Shown in pieces: positions 1-9,246 of a stretch of DNA of 64,000 nucleotides. The notes under the pieces are model-generated. The model saw only the letters and a program-made list of their open reading frames with translations. It had not been told where the DNA came from and made no database searches. Origin of the DNA: SAR324 cluster bacterium. GTDB lineage: Bacteria > SAR324 > XYD2-FULL-50-16. The stretch lies in the NCBI GenBank assembly GCA_028282885.1, contig JANQGX010000079.1, positions 1 through 64,000 on the forward strand, given 5' to 3'. The position numbers were made by a program, and so were the translations under genes. The number at the start of each line of letters is the position of its first letter. The first letter of the stretch is position 1.

Positions 1-114
1 AGCGACATTCGCTTGAAACCCTTGTCAAGTAAAAAATGGACTTTTTCGCATTTTTTTACGTTTTTTTCGAAATAACTGCTGGCCCTGCTGAATAGTTACC
101 AATTAAATTACAGT

Positions 115-255
115 ATGCCTGGCTTATTGGGCATTGCCATATTTGCCTCAGTGTTTTTCCTATTTTATATGTTTTGCGCATTATACCTGTTTAGAATTAA
201 AGAGGTGATAGAGCTAAGAGATCAAATTTTCAAAAGATTAAGTACGGACTATTGA
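115..255 (+). CDS. possible 46-residue small membrane protein
   Basis: A short open frame starts at the ATG at 115 and ends at a TGA at 253-255. The product would have about 25 hydrophobic N-terminal residues (rich in L, F, I, A), which could form one membrane segment, followed by a charged tail (RIKEVIELRDQIFKRL) that could form a helix on the cytoplasmic side. No Shine-Dalgarno sequence is visible and I recognise no family. It sits just upstream of the DUF354 gene in the same direction. The amphipathic tail makes it more protein-like than random AT-rich DNA, but it may not be a gene. Confidence 0.3.
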   Translation: MPGLLGIAIFASVFFLFYMFCALYLFRIKEVIELRDQIFKRLSTDY

Positions 256-317
256 TTCATTGTTTCACAAACGACGAAGGGATGATTCCTTAAAACCATT
301 GTTATTACAGACAGATT

Positions 318-1358
318 ATGAGGATACTCTTTGATATTGGTCATCCTGCTCATGTTCATCTATTCCGAAATGCTCAAAAAATCCTGATTGAAGACGGGCA
401 TCAAGTGTTTTCCATCGCCCGTGAAAAGGAGATAACACGCCAACTGTTGGATCTGTATAAGATTGACTACTCTCTCGGAACAAGGCAGAGAAAAGGTCTA
501 AAAGCCATATTTGAACTTCTGCCATGGTTTCTAAAAGTGAACAAGCTGATACGAAAAAACTTGATTAACGTAACTGCGAGTATTGGATCCCCTGCTTCAG
601 CATGGGCATCAAGAATAAACGGGATCCCACATCTGGCCTTTAATGATACCGAAACTGCACCGGAACAGAGAATCTTATACGCTCCTTTCTCTGACAAAAT
701 CTTTACTCCCCGGTGTCTTTTTGGCGATTTTGGCAAAAAACAGGAACGCTATGAAGGGATTCATGATCTGGCTTATCTCAGACCGGAGCACTTCAAACCT
801 GATCCTCTGATAAAAAAAAAGCTAGGGGTCAAAAAAGAAGAGGTATACGCTATATTACGATTGGTCTCCTGGAATGCGACCCACGATGTGGTTAGTCAAT
901 CAAAAACAAGTCAGGCTATTTCGTTCGAATTGTTTCAACTGCTTCAGGATAGATACAAAGTACTTGTCTCAGCTGAAGGGGAATTGCCGCTGGAATTGGA
1001 AAAATTCAGGCTAAACATACCATTTCACCAAATCCATGATGCAATGGCTTTTGCAGAGGTTATAGTCAGTGATGGGGCCACAATGGCTACTGAAGCGGCA
1101 GTTCTGGGACGCCCGTCCATTTACACATCAATTTCAAGATACATAAATCAACTGGGTTGTATAAAATATCTATCTAAGGACTATAAACTATTAGATACGA
1201 TCACTTTGGAAGATTATCAAACAGAGCAAGTGATTCACCTATTGGATAATCTCCGCATGAAAGAACGGCAGGCTGAAAGGATCAGATTACTGAATGCCAC
1301 GATTGATGTGTCCCAATTTATTGCTGAAATGTGCGTAAAATACGGGCACAATAAGTGA
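318..1358 (+). CDS. DUF354 family glycosyltransferase-like protein
   Basis: The 346-residue product begins MRILFDIGHPAHVHLFRNA, the characteristic opening of the DUF354 family, whose members resemble GT-B glycosyltransferases and are found in polysaccharide loci. A second conserved part (about residues 245-275, AMAFAEVIVSDGATMATEAAVLG, here cited only as a landmark) resembles the C-terminal donor-binding half of UDP-GlcNAc 2-epimerase/MurG-like folds. Length is normal for the family. It is convergent with the amino-uronate genes on the other strand, 49 bases away. A sugar-transfer role in the surface glycan is likely by context; substrate is unknown. Confidence 0.75.
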   Translation: MRILFDIGHPAHVHLFRNAQKILIEDGHQVFSIAREKEITRQLLDLYKIDYSLGTRQRKGLKAIFELLPWFLKVNKLIRKNLINVTASIGSPASAWASRINGIPHLAFNDTETAPEQRILYAPFSDKIFTPRCLFGDFGKKQERYEGIHDLAYLRPEHFKPDPLIKKKLGVKKEEVYAILRLVSWNATHDVVSQSKTSQAISFELFQLLQDRYKVLVSAEGELPLELEKFRLNIPFHQIHDAMAFAEVIVSDGATMATEAAVLGRPSIYTSISRYINQLGCIKYLSKDYKLLDTITLEDYQTEQVIHLLDNLRMKERQAERIRLLNATIDVSQFIAEMCVKYGHNK

Positions 1359-1407
1359 TTATATTCTTTATTTCGATGATTTTGATTTGGCAACAGGGCT
1401 TTTCATA

Positions 1408-2988
1408 TCAATTACTCATTTCAATACAACCATTCTTATTTTTTTCGTATTCCTTCGCACATTCAGGACATTGCAAATCATCATTCAACCTTCCTCCGCA
1501 CTCGCACACCCAGCCAATTCTCTTCGCAGAATTTCCCACCATTAGCGCATAGTCGGGCACATCTCTGTTGACAACAGCACCGGCACCGATGAATGCATAT
1601 TTCCCGATAGTTGTACCGCAGACAATGGTGCAATTTGCGCCAAAAGTTACACCCTCCCGGACAATTGTCTCTCGGACCTGGTCCATCTTGGCAATGGCCG
1701 ATCTGGGATTGTAAATGTTTGTGAACACCATTGAAGGGCCACAAAAAACATAATCTTCCAGTGTAACACCTTTGTAAACTGACACATTATTCTGTATTTT
1801 ACAGCCTTTACCTATGGTTACGTCAGGTCCGATCACAACATTCTGGCCAATATTGCATTTCTTGCCGATTCTTGAGTTTGAAAGCACATGGGAGAAATGC
1901 CAGATTTTTGTTCCTTCTCCAATCTCGCAACCATCATCGATTACTGTTGAAGGATGTTTGAAATAAGTTTCATTCCTATTCTCTATATTAGGAGCTTTGA
2001 TTTCAACAGCCTCTCCATTAGCATCCAGTGATTTCTGGCTAGCAATTAATACGCTTAGAACAGAGAGCCCTTCCCTGCCATCTGTTACGGGTTTGTCTCC
2101 GCTATTTATACAGTCCAGAAAATGGCTGCATTCGCTCCTTAACGGCTCTGACTGTTCAATCTCAAATCGTTCGGCTTTGGCTTTTTCCGGGACCGGTATG
2201 TTTCCTTCCCAGTGAATTCTATGGGGGTAAACCAGAAGTTTGTCTTCCCAGGGTTGGGTGTCATCGAAAACTGCCATTTTTTCCTCTCCAACCACCACCA
2301 GTTTTTGTTCTTTAAAAGGATGTAACCAGGAGACAAATATATGGGCTTTCAACCCGGATGAAAATTCCAGGTGGGTGGTGGTAACATCGGCAATCTTTTG
2401 ATGCAAGTAATAACCACCGGTAGCCATAACACTTTTGGGCTGTTCACCAGCCAAAGAAAGGATCATGGAGATGTCATGTGGTGCGAAGGACCAGAGAACG
2501 TTCTCCTCCCGCCTGATTTTTCCGAGATTCAGACGATTTGAGTAGATATAATTGATGCGGCCAAGCTCTCCGTTTTTCACCAGCTCTTTGAGCTTAATAA
2601 AGACTGAGTGGTACTGAAGTAAGTGACCAACCATCAGAACTCTGGAATGTTCCTTGGCCAGTGCAATAAGCTCTTCTCCCTCCTTTTCCACCAGCACCAA
2701 TGGCTTCTCTACATAAACATGCTTGCCAGCCAGAATTGCCTCCTTGGCCAATGTATAATGTGTTTCTGCCGGAGCAGCGATGGCAATCCCTGAAATGTCA
2801 TCACGATTGAGAACATCGGGAAAGGCCAGACAGGTGTCCACCTCGGGATACTGCTCCTTGAACTTGGATAGGGTTGTTTCGTTAGTGTCACAGATCAATT
2901 TGAGAGTTTTCAAATCATTAAAATTCCGTACCAGGTTTTTCCCCCAGTATCCGCTGCCTATTATGGCTATGCCGGTGTTGTTGGTCAT
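1408..2988 (-). CDS. fused UDP-GlcNAcA 3-dehydrogenase / N-acetyltransferase (WlbA-WbpD type)
   Basis: This 526-residue protein joins two enzymes that are usually separate. Residues 1 to about 325 are a Gfo/Idh/MocA oxidoreductase with a Rossmann motif (GSGYWGKN near 11-18) and the EKP motif (94-96) holding the catalytic lysine. From about 345 there is a left-handed beta-helix of hexapeptide repeats, as in WbpD acetyltransferases, ending in a CxC...CxxC zinc-ribbon-like tail (about 495-510). The expected role is oxidation of C3 of UDP-N-acetylglucosaminuronate and, after transamination, acetylation of the new 3-amino group. The aminotransferase and UDP-GlcNAc dehydrogenase genes directly upstream complete the pathway. 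A TTG 15 bases earlier (3003) is an alternative start; neither has a clear ribosome binding site. Confidence 0.85.
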   Translation of the reverse strand: MTNNTGIAIIGSGYWGKNLVRNFNDLKTLKLICDTNETTLSKFKEQYPEVDTCLAFPDVLNRDDISGIAIAAPAETHYTLAKEAILAGKHVYVEKPLVLVEKEGEELIALAKEHSRVLMVGHLLQYHSVFIKLKELVKNGELGRINYIYSNRLNLGKIRREENVLWSFAPHDISMILSLAGEQPKSVMATGGYYLHQKIADVTTTHLEFSSGLKAHIFVSWLHPFKEQKLVVVGEEKMAVFDDTQPWEDKLLVYPHRIHWEGNIPVPEKAKAERFEIEQSEPLRSECSHFLDCINSGDKPVTDGREGLSVLSVLIASQKSLDANGEAVEIKAPNIENRNETYFKHPSTVIDDGCEIGEGTKIWHFSHVLSNSRIGKKCNIGQNVVIGPDVTIGKGCKIQNNVSVYKGVTLEDYVFCGPSMVFTNIYNPRSAIAKMDQVRETIVREGVTFGANCTIVCGTTIGKYAFIGAGAVVNRDVPDYALMVGNSAKRIGWVCECGGRLNDDLQCPECAKEYEKNKNGCIEMSN

Positions 2989-3129
2989 GGTTTTTGTGTT
3001 CAAGATTCTGGAGAATAGATCAGGAGATCATCACTAGAATACTCCCCCTGATTTATTAGCTACTGTTTCAAGGTTCAAGAGAGATTAAAGCTAAAAAAGT
3101 GCAAACGAAACAAGTTCATTTTCCCTGGT

Positions 3130-4254
3130 TTAACCTGCTAATACATTTACAATATTCTCCTGCTGTTCACGCGTCAGGTAAGGGTGCATAGGGATACTGA
3201 ATATCCTTTTGGCTACCGTATCACTTATGGGAAAATCTCCAGCCTTATATCCCAGGCTGGAGAAAGCATCCTGAATATGCAGCGGCTTTGGATAGTAAAT
3301 CGTAGTTGGAATACCTGCATCCTTCAGTTTTGCCAGGAGAGCGGTTCGATGGGCTTCATCTTTGGCTTCAATGGAATATTGAGCCCACGCACTGAAATAT
3401 CCCTCCGGAATGAAAGGTGTTGAGACGATGCCATTTCCTTTTGAAGCAAACAGCTCATTGTAAACATCCGTCACTTTCTGACGCAAATCGATCTCCTCAG
3501 GGAAAATTCTGAACTTCTCCAGGAGAATTGCTGCCTGGAGTGTGTCCAGCCGACCGTTTATACCGATTCTGACGTTGTCATACTTGTGATTACCTTTCCC
3601 GTGGACCCTGACGGATTTCATGATATCCATAAGTTCATCGTCGTCTGTAAAACACATTCCTCCATCCCCGTAGCATCCAAGAGGCTTGGCGGGAAAGAAT
3701 GATGTGCAGGTAATATCAGCAAGAGAACAAGCCTTCCTGCCTTTATACTCTCCTCCAAATGATTGGGCTGCATCTTCGATAACAAACAGGCCATGCTTTT
3801 TTGCGATTTCATTGATGGAATCGTAATCGGCAGACAGACCGAATATATCAACCCCGATGATTCCCTTGAGATCCAAATTTGAGTTGTTTGTTTTTTCAAC
3901 GACAGCTTCCAGTTTTCCCGGATCAAGATTATAGGTTTTCCGATCGATATCTACAAATACCGGCGTTGCTCCGAGCAAACTGATGACTTCAGCAGTAGCG
4001 ATGAAAGTGAAAGGGCTGGTGATGATCGCATCGCCTGCACCAACGTTATAAGCCATCAAAGCCAACAATAAAGCATCGGTTCCGGACGCGCAGGAAAGAG
4101 CATGTTTGACACCAACGTATTCTGCTAGTTGTTTTTCCAGCTCCCCGATTTCCGGTCCCATGATATACTTTCCATGTTTCAGGACATCTTGAATTCGGGA
4201 GTCAATACTATCCTTAATCCGGGCTTGTTGGGCATGAAGATCGATAAATTGCAT
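3130..4254 (-). CDS. wbpE: DegT/DnrJ/EryC1 aminotransferase, WbpE/WlbC type
   Basis: The 374-residue product is a PLP-dependent sugar aminotransferase. The lysine that would bind PLP is K190 in SFFPAKPLGCYGDGG, and the upstream VIEDAAQSFG motif (about 158-167) supplies the cofactor-ring aspartate. WbpE-type enzymes convert the 3-keto form of UDP-N-acetylglucosaminuronate to the 3-amino sugar using glutamate. The placement between a UDP-GlcNAc 6-dehydrogenase and a fused 3-dehydrogenase/acetyltransferase, all on the minus strand, supports this over other DegT roles. Substrate is inferred from neighbours, not from the sequence alone. Confidence 0.85.
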   Translation of the reverse strand: MQFIDLHAQQARIKDSIDSRIQDVLKHGKYIMGPEIGELEKQLAEYVGVKHALSCASGTDALLLALMAYNVGAGDAIITSPFTFIATAEVISLLGATPVFVDIDRKTYNLDPGKLEAVVEKTNNSNLDLKGIIGVDIFGLSADYDSINEIAKKHGLFVIEDAAQSFGGEYKGRKACSLADITCTSFFPAKPLGCYGDGGMCFTDDDELMDIMKSVRVHGKGNHKYDNVRIGINGRLDTLQAAILLEKFRIFPEEIDLRQKVTDVYNELFASKGNGIVSTPFIPEGYFSAWAQYSIEAKDEAHRTALLAKLKDAGIPTTIYYPKPLHIQDAFSSLGYKAGDFPISDTVAKRIFSIPMHPYLTREQQENIVNVLAG

Positions 4255-4322
4255 GATTATCCTCTTTTGATTTTGTAGTTAACGAATCAGGGTGATGGTT
4301 TCCTGATCGGTTCAAATATAGT

Positions 4323-5636
4323 TTATGCTTTAATAATATGCGAACAGGGTTCCCTGTATTTACCGCGTGTATCCACGATCAATTGAGCGTGCTGCTTGAT
4401 CATATCGTAATCAAAGGCATCATGGTCTGTCGCCAGGACAACACAGTCAAAGCTTGTCAGATTTTCTTCCGTTAACTCAATACTCTTTAAATCAAAGTAA
4501 TGTTCTCGCATTTTTGGGAAAGCTGGAACGTGAGGATCTGAGTATTGAACTTCGGCTCCCTTGTTTTGCAGAATTTCCATCAGCTCGACCGAAGGTGATT
4601 CCCTCATATCGTCCACGTTTTTCTTGTAAGCAATGCCCAGTACCAATATCTTACTGCTTTTAATTGGTTTACCCCTGCTGTTCAATGCATCTCCAAGTTT
4701 TTCAATCACCCATTCAGGCATGCGGGTATTCACCTCACCTGCCAGTTCTATGAAGCGGGTATGAAGCCCGTACTCTCTCGCTTTCCATGTCAGGTAGAAA
4801 GGATCAATGGGAATGCAATGACCGCCCAATCCAGGTCCCGGATAATAAGCCGTGAAGCCGAAGGGCTTGGTGGCTGCTGCTGAGATCACTTCATGGATGT
4901 CGATACCCATCTTATCGGCAACGGTTTTCAGTTCGTTCACCAGGCCAATATTTACAGCACGGTGAATATTCTCCAGCAGTTTAGTCATTTCTGCAGCTTT
5001 GGTAGAGCTGACCGTAATAACTTTGTCTACTGCCTTACCATACAAAGCTGTTCCTACTTCACGACAAGCAGAAGTGTGCCCGCTGCAGATCTTTGGTATT
5101 GTATGAGTAGTAAAATCAGGGTTGCCTGGGTCCTCTCTTTCAGGAGAATAAACTAGGAATACTTGCTCTCCGGCTTTCAAACCGCTGCTTTCAATTCTTG
5201 GCAATAGCTCCTCTTCAGTTGTCCCCGGATAAGTTGTACTCTCAAGTGAGATAACGTGTCCCTCTCTTAAGAAGGGAACCAATGAATCCATGGTTGACAA
5301 AACGAAACTGAGGTCCGGTTCGCGATACTTATTGAGTGGTGTTGGAACACAGAGAATGAGAGCATCTGCGGATTTTGCTGTTGAAAAATCGCTTGTTGCT
5401 TTGAATCCTGCTTTAACGGCATCGGAAATCTTCTCATCAGGAATGTGTTGAATATAGCTTCTGCCGGAATTTAATCGGTCGATTTTTGCTTTATCGATGT
5501 CAATTCCGATTACGGGAAAACCGACTTCGATGTACCTGAGCATTAACGGCATGCCGACATAGCCTAGCCCAACAATACCAATGATAGCAGATTTATCTTC
5601 AATCTTTTTTATTAAATGGGTTTGTTTGAGATTCAT
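4323..5636 (-). CDS. wbpA: UDP-N-acetyl-D-glucosamine 6-dehydrogenase
   Basis: This 437-residue protein belongs to the UDP-glucose/GDP-mannose dehydrogenase family. It has an N-terminal NAD motif (GIVGLGYVGMP, about 20-30) and the catalytic cysteine C274 in GPGLGGHCIPIDP. The wording of the motifs (GLGGHCIPIDPFYL) matches the WbpA/WbpO subgroup that oxidises UDP-GlcNAc to UDP-GlcNAcA better than the UDP-glucose subgroup. It is the first gene of the three-gene minus-strand block and feeds the next two enzymes. The C-terminal UDP-binding domain (about 325-437) is complete. Confidence 0.88.
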   Translation of the reverse strand: MNLKQTHLIKKIEDKSAIIGIVGLGYVGMPLMLRYIEVGFPVIGIDIDKAKIDRLNSGRSYIQHIPDEKISDAVKAGFKATSDFSTAKSADALILCVPTPLNKYREPDLSFVLSTMDSLVPFLREGHVISLESTTYPGTTEEELLPRIESSGLKAGEQVFLVYSPEREDPGNPDFTTHTIPKICSGHTSACREVGTALYGKAVDKVITVSSTKAAEMTKLLENIHRAVNIGLVNELKTVADKMGIDIHEVISAAATKPFGFTAYYPGPGLGGHCIPIDPFYLTWKAREYGLHTRFIELAGEVNTRMPEWVIEKLGDALNSRGKPIKSSKILVLGIAYKKNVDDMRESPSVELMEILQNKGAEVQYSDPHVPAFPKMREHYFDLKSIELTEENLTSFDCVVLATDHDAFDYDMIKQHAQLIVDTRGKYREPCSHIIKA

Positions 5637-6208
5637 TTTTCAAAATATGTGAATGGATTTTGTTGCGTATTGGGAGTCTCGGCATCCATAATAAAATAGA
5701 TCATATGCGGGGGTGTATTTTCGTGGTTGCTAATAGATCTATATCCGAGGTTAGATCCAAGATATGGAGAATAGGTAACAATAGTATCTTTGTAATGATT
5801 CTTTTCTTGCAGTTTATTATTTATTGATCAGCTTTTCTTGAACAGCCTGAAGAGTTTAAATCGCATGAGGAAAACCGTATTTGTTGATATTAGTCAAAGG
5901 AGTGATCAGGATTTTAGACAAAAGATGGGAAAAAATCTGACATCTTGCGCAACCATTATGTTTAATTGTAGATTCATTCACAATATCGATTCGTCTCTTG
6001 CTTGATCTCCAATAAAACTTTACCCTTAAAGCTTATTGATTTTGATGCAAGTAATTCGGGCTGCATTGTTTAGCCGGAAAAGGGATCAAAATGCAATATC
6101 TCATATAACATTTAATTCTTCTCTTGGAATGTCTGGAATCAAAAGTCTGAATCCGAACAAGGACTTGAACCTGTCATACTTATGTCACAAGATCATCGAT
6201 AAGTACTC
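5637..6208 (+). other. intergenic region between divergent sugar operons
   Basis: These 572 AT-rich bases separate the minus-strand amino-uronate block from the plus-strand sugar operon. Promoters for both are expected here, but I could not assign convincing -35/-10 pairs. No open frame with a ribosome binding site and no strong hairpin was seen, and no JUMPStart/ops element was recognised. Confidence 0.4.
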
Positions 6209-7207
6209 ATGAAATTGAAAAGCAAAAGAGCACTAATCACTGGCGCCGATGGATTTATTGGTAGCCATTTAACTGAAGCTTTGATTAAGGAAGGAGTGTA
6301 TGTCAGAGCGTTTGCTTTTTACAATTCGTTTAACTCCTGGGGCTGGTTGGATTCATTTTCTTCCGAACTGAAAGCCGAGATTGAGATATTTACTGGAGAT
6401 ATTCGCGATCCAAATGGTGTAAGAGAAGCTGTGAAAGGAGTGGACATCGTTTTTCATTTGGCTGCTTTGATTGCAATTCCATTCAGTTATCACTCTCCTG
6501 ACAGTTATGTTGATACCAACATCAAAGGAACGCTGAATGTCCTCCAGGCGGCAAGAGATGAAGGTTGTGAGAAGATTCTGATTACGTCAACTTCCGAGGT
6601 ATACGGAACAGCAAAATACACCCCCATAGACGAGAATCATCCGTTTCAAGGTCAATCCCCTTATTCGGCAACTAAAATAGGTGCGGATCGAATAGCCGAG
6701 TCATTTTATCGAAGTTTTTCCCAACCTGTAGTGATTGTCCGACCCTTCAATACATATGGACCACGGCAATCAGCACGGGCATTCATCCCGACTGTGATAA
6801 CACAACTCCTAAGCGGTAAAACGAGACTTGAACTTGGTAATCTCAGCCCGACAAGAGATCTGATTTACGTCAGTGATACCTGCCAGGGATTCATTGAAAT
6901 CGCCAAATCAGACCGTACCATTGGCGAGGAAATCAATATTGCCTCACAGGAGGAGATATCAATGGGTGAACTGGCGCAGGTACTGATTGATATCATCAAT
7001 CCGCAAGCTGTGATTGTCAAAGATTCACAACGTTTACGGCCAGAGAAGAGCGAAGTCAATCGTCTTCTTGGATCAAATCAAAAGATCCTGGAACTGACTG
7101 ACTGGAAAACTGAGATATCATTGCACCAAGGATTAAATGAAACGATTAAATGGTTCAAATCAGAAGACAACATCAAGCAATACAAGCCTGATATTTACAA
7201 CATTTGA
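6209..7207 (+). CDS. NDP-sugar 4,6-dehydratase, LegB-like SDR
   Basis: The 332-residue product is an extended short-chain dehydrogenase/reductase: NAD motif GADGFIGS at 12-19, TSTSEVYG near 127-134, and the catalytic pair Y152/K156 in PYSATKIGAD. The whole sequence closely resembles LegB-type dehydratases, which make 4-keto-6-deoxy sugars from GDP- or UDP-GlcNAc for legionaminic acid and related amino sugars. It opens a long plus-strand operon in which the next genes encode a thiamine-dependent carboligase-like pair and an aminotransferase, both able to act on a keto sugar. No NeuB-type condensing enzyme is present, so true legionaminic acid synthesis here is unlikely. Confidence 0.75.
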   Translation: MKLKSKRALITGADGFIGSHLTEALIKEGVYVRAFAFYNSFNSWGWLDSFSSELKAEIEIFTGDIRDPNGVREAVKGVDIVFHLAALIAIPFSYHSPDSYVDTNIKGTLNVLQAARDEGCEKILITSTSEVYGTAKYTPIDENHPFQGQSPYSATKIGADRIAESFYRSFSQPVVIVRPFNTYGPRQSARAFIPTVITQLLSGKTRLELGNLSPTRDLIYVSDTCQGFIEIAKSDRTIGEEINIASQEEISMGELAQVLIDIINPQAVIVKDSQRLRPEKSEVNRLLGSNQKILELTDWKTEISLHQGLNETIKWFKSEDNIKQYKPDIYNI

Positions 7208-7222
7208 GTTTGGGGTCAGCCA

Positions 7223-8194
7223 ATGGAAGAAAAGCTTTCTATAACCGCTTTGAACATTCTGGAAACGATGCTCAGAATACGGATATTTGAGCAGGAACTT
7301 GCAGAGATAACGCCGAACAAGGAGTTTAACTGTCCTGTTCACCTTTACGTAGGGCAGGAAGCAATCGCTTCAAGCGTTTGCGAAAACCTGACTGATCAAG
7401 ACTATGTTTTCAGTACTCACCGAAGCCATGGTCACTATATCGCAAAAGGCGGCAATCTGAACCGTTTAATGGCTGAAATTTTCTGTCGAGAAACTGGGTG
7501 CTCTGGTGGGCATGGGGGATCCATGCATATTACTGACAAAAGTGTAGGATTCATCGCAAGTTCAGCCATTGTAGCCGGGACTATACCTGTTGCTGTTGGG
7601 GCAGCACTTACAGCAAAGCGAGCCGATAATAGCCAAATCTCCGTAGCTTTTTTTGGTGATGGAGCCACAGATGAAGGGGTTTTTTGGGAAAGCATCAATA
7701 TCGCTGCGCTCTATGAGTTACCAATACTATTTGTTTGTGAGAATAATCTTTTTTCGACACACCTGCCTGTTTCAAAAAGGCAAGCCAATCAGGACATCGG
7801 TGAAAAAGTCAGTACATTTGGTTATAAAGTAATTAAGGCAGACGGTAATGACGCCCTGGAGGTATATTCAAAAGCAAAAACAGCTATTGAAGGGATTCGG
7901 AGGACCCACAAACCTGCATTTTTGGAAGCCATGACTTTCCGCTGGCTAGCACACGTCGGGCCGACTGAGGATCTTGATATTGGATATCGAAGAAAAAAGG
8001 ATGTTGAATATTGGCGCGGCAGGTGTCCGATCAAACTCATCAACAATCAATTGATTGATACCAATAAGAAAAACAAGGATAGAATCCAGGAGATTGAAAA
8101 GAAAATCAAAGTCGAAGTTGCAGATTCGATCGAGTTTGCCAGAACCAGTGCATTGCCTTCTGCTGATCGAATCAGTCATGGTTTGTATAATTGA
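7223..8194 (+). CDS. thiamine-diphosphate E1 component, alpha subunit
   Basis: This 323-residue protein matches the alpha subunit of 2-oxo acid dehydrogenase E1. The thiamine-diphosphate/Mg motif runs from GDG at 145-147 to NN at 174-175, and the HRSHGHYIAKG and GGHGGSMH motifs are present. In metabolism such subunits work with lipoyl E2 and E3, but neither is encoded nearby. The gene instead lies between a sugar dehydratase and a sugar aminotransferase. Known parallels are the AlmCI/AlmCII pair of aldgamycin biosynthesis, where an E1 pair adds a two-carbon branch to a keto sugar. A role in making a branched sugar is therefore an inference from context. Confidence 0.85.
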   Translation: MEEKLSITALNILETMLRIRIFEQELAEITPNKEFNCPVHLYVGQEAIASSVCENLTDQDYVFSTHRSHGHYIAKGGNLNRLMAEIFCRETGCSGGHGGSMHITDKSVGFIASSAIVAGTIPVAVGAALTAKRADNSQISVAFFGDGATDEGVFWESINIAALYELPILFVCENNLFSTHLPVSKRQANQDIGEKVSTFGYKVIKADGNDALEVYSKAKTAIEGIRRTHKPAFLEAMTFRWLAHVGPTEDLDIGYRRKKDVEYWRGRCPIKLINNQLIDTNKKNKDRIQEIEKKIKVEVADSIEFARTSALPSADRISHGLYN

Positions 8195-8205
8195 AAGGGG
8201 GTGAA

Positions 8206-9177
8206 GTGAGAAAGATAAGTTATTCAAAAGCGATCAATGAAGCACTCCATCAATCTATGGAAAAGGATGACTCGGTTTTTCAAATCGGTGTTGGAATCAA
8301 TACCCCCTGGTTTGTAGGACAGACCATGAACGGTCTTCTTGATAGGTTTTCGGAGGAGAGAATGATTGATACACCAGTCTCGGAAAATGGTGTCATGGGG
8401 ATTGCTGTGGGGGCGGCTGCGACTGGCTCGAGACCAATTGTGACTTTTCCAAGAATGGACTTCATGCATTATGCCATGGACCAATTGGTCAATCATGCCG
8501 CCTTTTTTAATTACACCTTGGGGGGTAATCTGCCTATACCGTTGACTATCAGAGCCATGATTAACCGCGGTGGAGAACAGGCTTCGCAGCATTCTCAAGC
8601 TCTGCAATCTGTCTTTATGCACATTCCCGGTTTGAAGGTTGTCATGCCGTCCGATCCTTATGATGCCAAGGGGATGCTATTGGCAGCTATTGAAGACAAC
8701 AATCCGGTACTTTTCATTGATGACAGATGGCTGTATGCAGAAGAGGAAGAAGTTCCTGCTGATTATTTTACTTCGCCTCTTGAAGGTGCAAAGCGACTGG
8801 AAGAAGGGAAGGATGTTTCTCTCGTGGCATCTTCGTACATGGTAAAGGAAGCAAAAGAGGCTTATGCTGAACTTAAGAAAAAGAACATCTCAGTTGAATT
8901 AATCGATCTCCGTTCAATAAGCCCCCTTGATACCGAAACGATTGCTTTATCTGTTCGTAAAACTGGAAGGCTTGTTATTGTTGATGGTGGTTGGAAAACA
9001 GGAGGCATTTCGGCTGAAATTGCTGCCGTGATTTCGGCGGATTGTCATTCAGATCTGAAAAAACCTGTTATCAGACTGGGTTTGCCTGATTTACCAGCCC
9101 CGGCTGCAAAAACCCTCGAATCTGTTTACTATCCGAATTCAAGTACTGTAATTTCTGCAGTCCAACACATGATTTAG
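8206..9177 (+). CDS. thiamine-diphosphate E1 component, beta subunit
   Basis: The product (323 residues from this start) matches the E1 beta subunit of 2-oxo acid dehydrogenases. It has the conserved TPVSENGVMGIAVGAA segment with the glutamate that activates thiamine, the QHSQ motif, and a C-terminal transketolase domain. I chose the GTG at 8206 because AAAGGGGG lies just upstream (8194-8201) and the protein then opens RKISYSKAINEAL, as family members do; a TTG at 8191 is the alternative and would overlap the alpha stop. It would form a heterotetramer with the alpha subunit encoded immediately upstream. Confidence 0.85.
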   Translation: MRKISYSKAINEALHQSMEKDDSVFQIGVGINTPWFVGQTMNGLLDRFSEERMIDTPVSENGVMGIAVGAAATGSRPIVTFPRMDFMHYAMDQLVNHAAFFNYTLGGNLPIPLTIRAMINRGGEQASQHSQALQSVFMHIPGLKVVMPSDPYDAKGMLLAAIEDNNPVLFIDDRWLYAEEEEVPADYFTSPLEGAKRLEEGKDVSLVASSYMVKEAKEAYAELKKKNISVELIDLRSISPLDTETIALSVRKTGRLVIVDGGWKTGGISAEIAAVISADCHSDLKKPVIRLGLPDLPAPAAKTLESVYYPNSSTVISAVQHMI

Positions 9178-9246
9178 ATGTGTTTCTTAAGATGGCCGCA
9201 GGTTTCTGCGAGTAATCCCATTTCTCACAATTTACTGGAGATCCAC

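Noticed and set aside
1..75. Open frame running in from the left edge
   Set aside because: The translation is low-complexity (Phe/Ser/Lys over T-rich DNA); it could be a gene end but cannot be supported.
6209..9177. Complete legionaminic acid pathway
   Set aside because: No NeuB-type synthase, CMP-sugar synthetase or hydrolysing epimerase is present; only the LegB-like dehydratase resembles that pathway.
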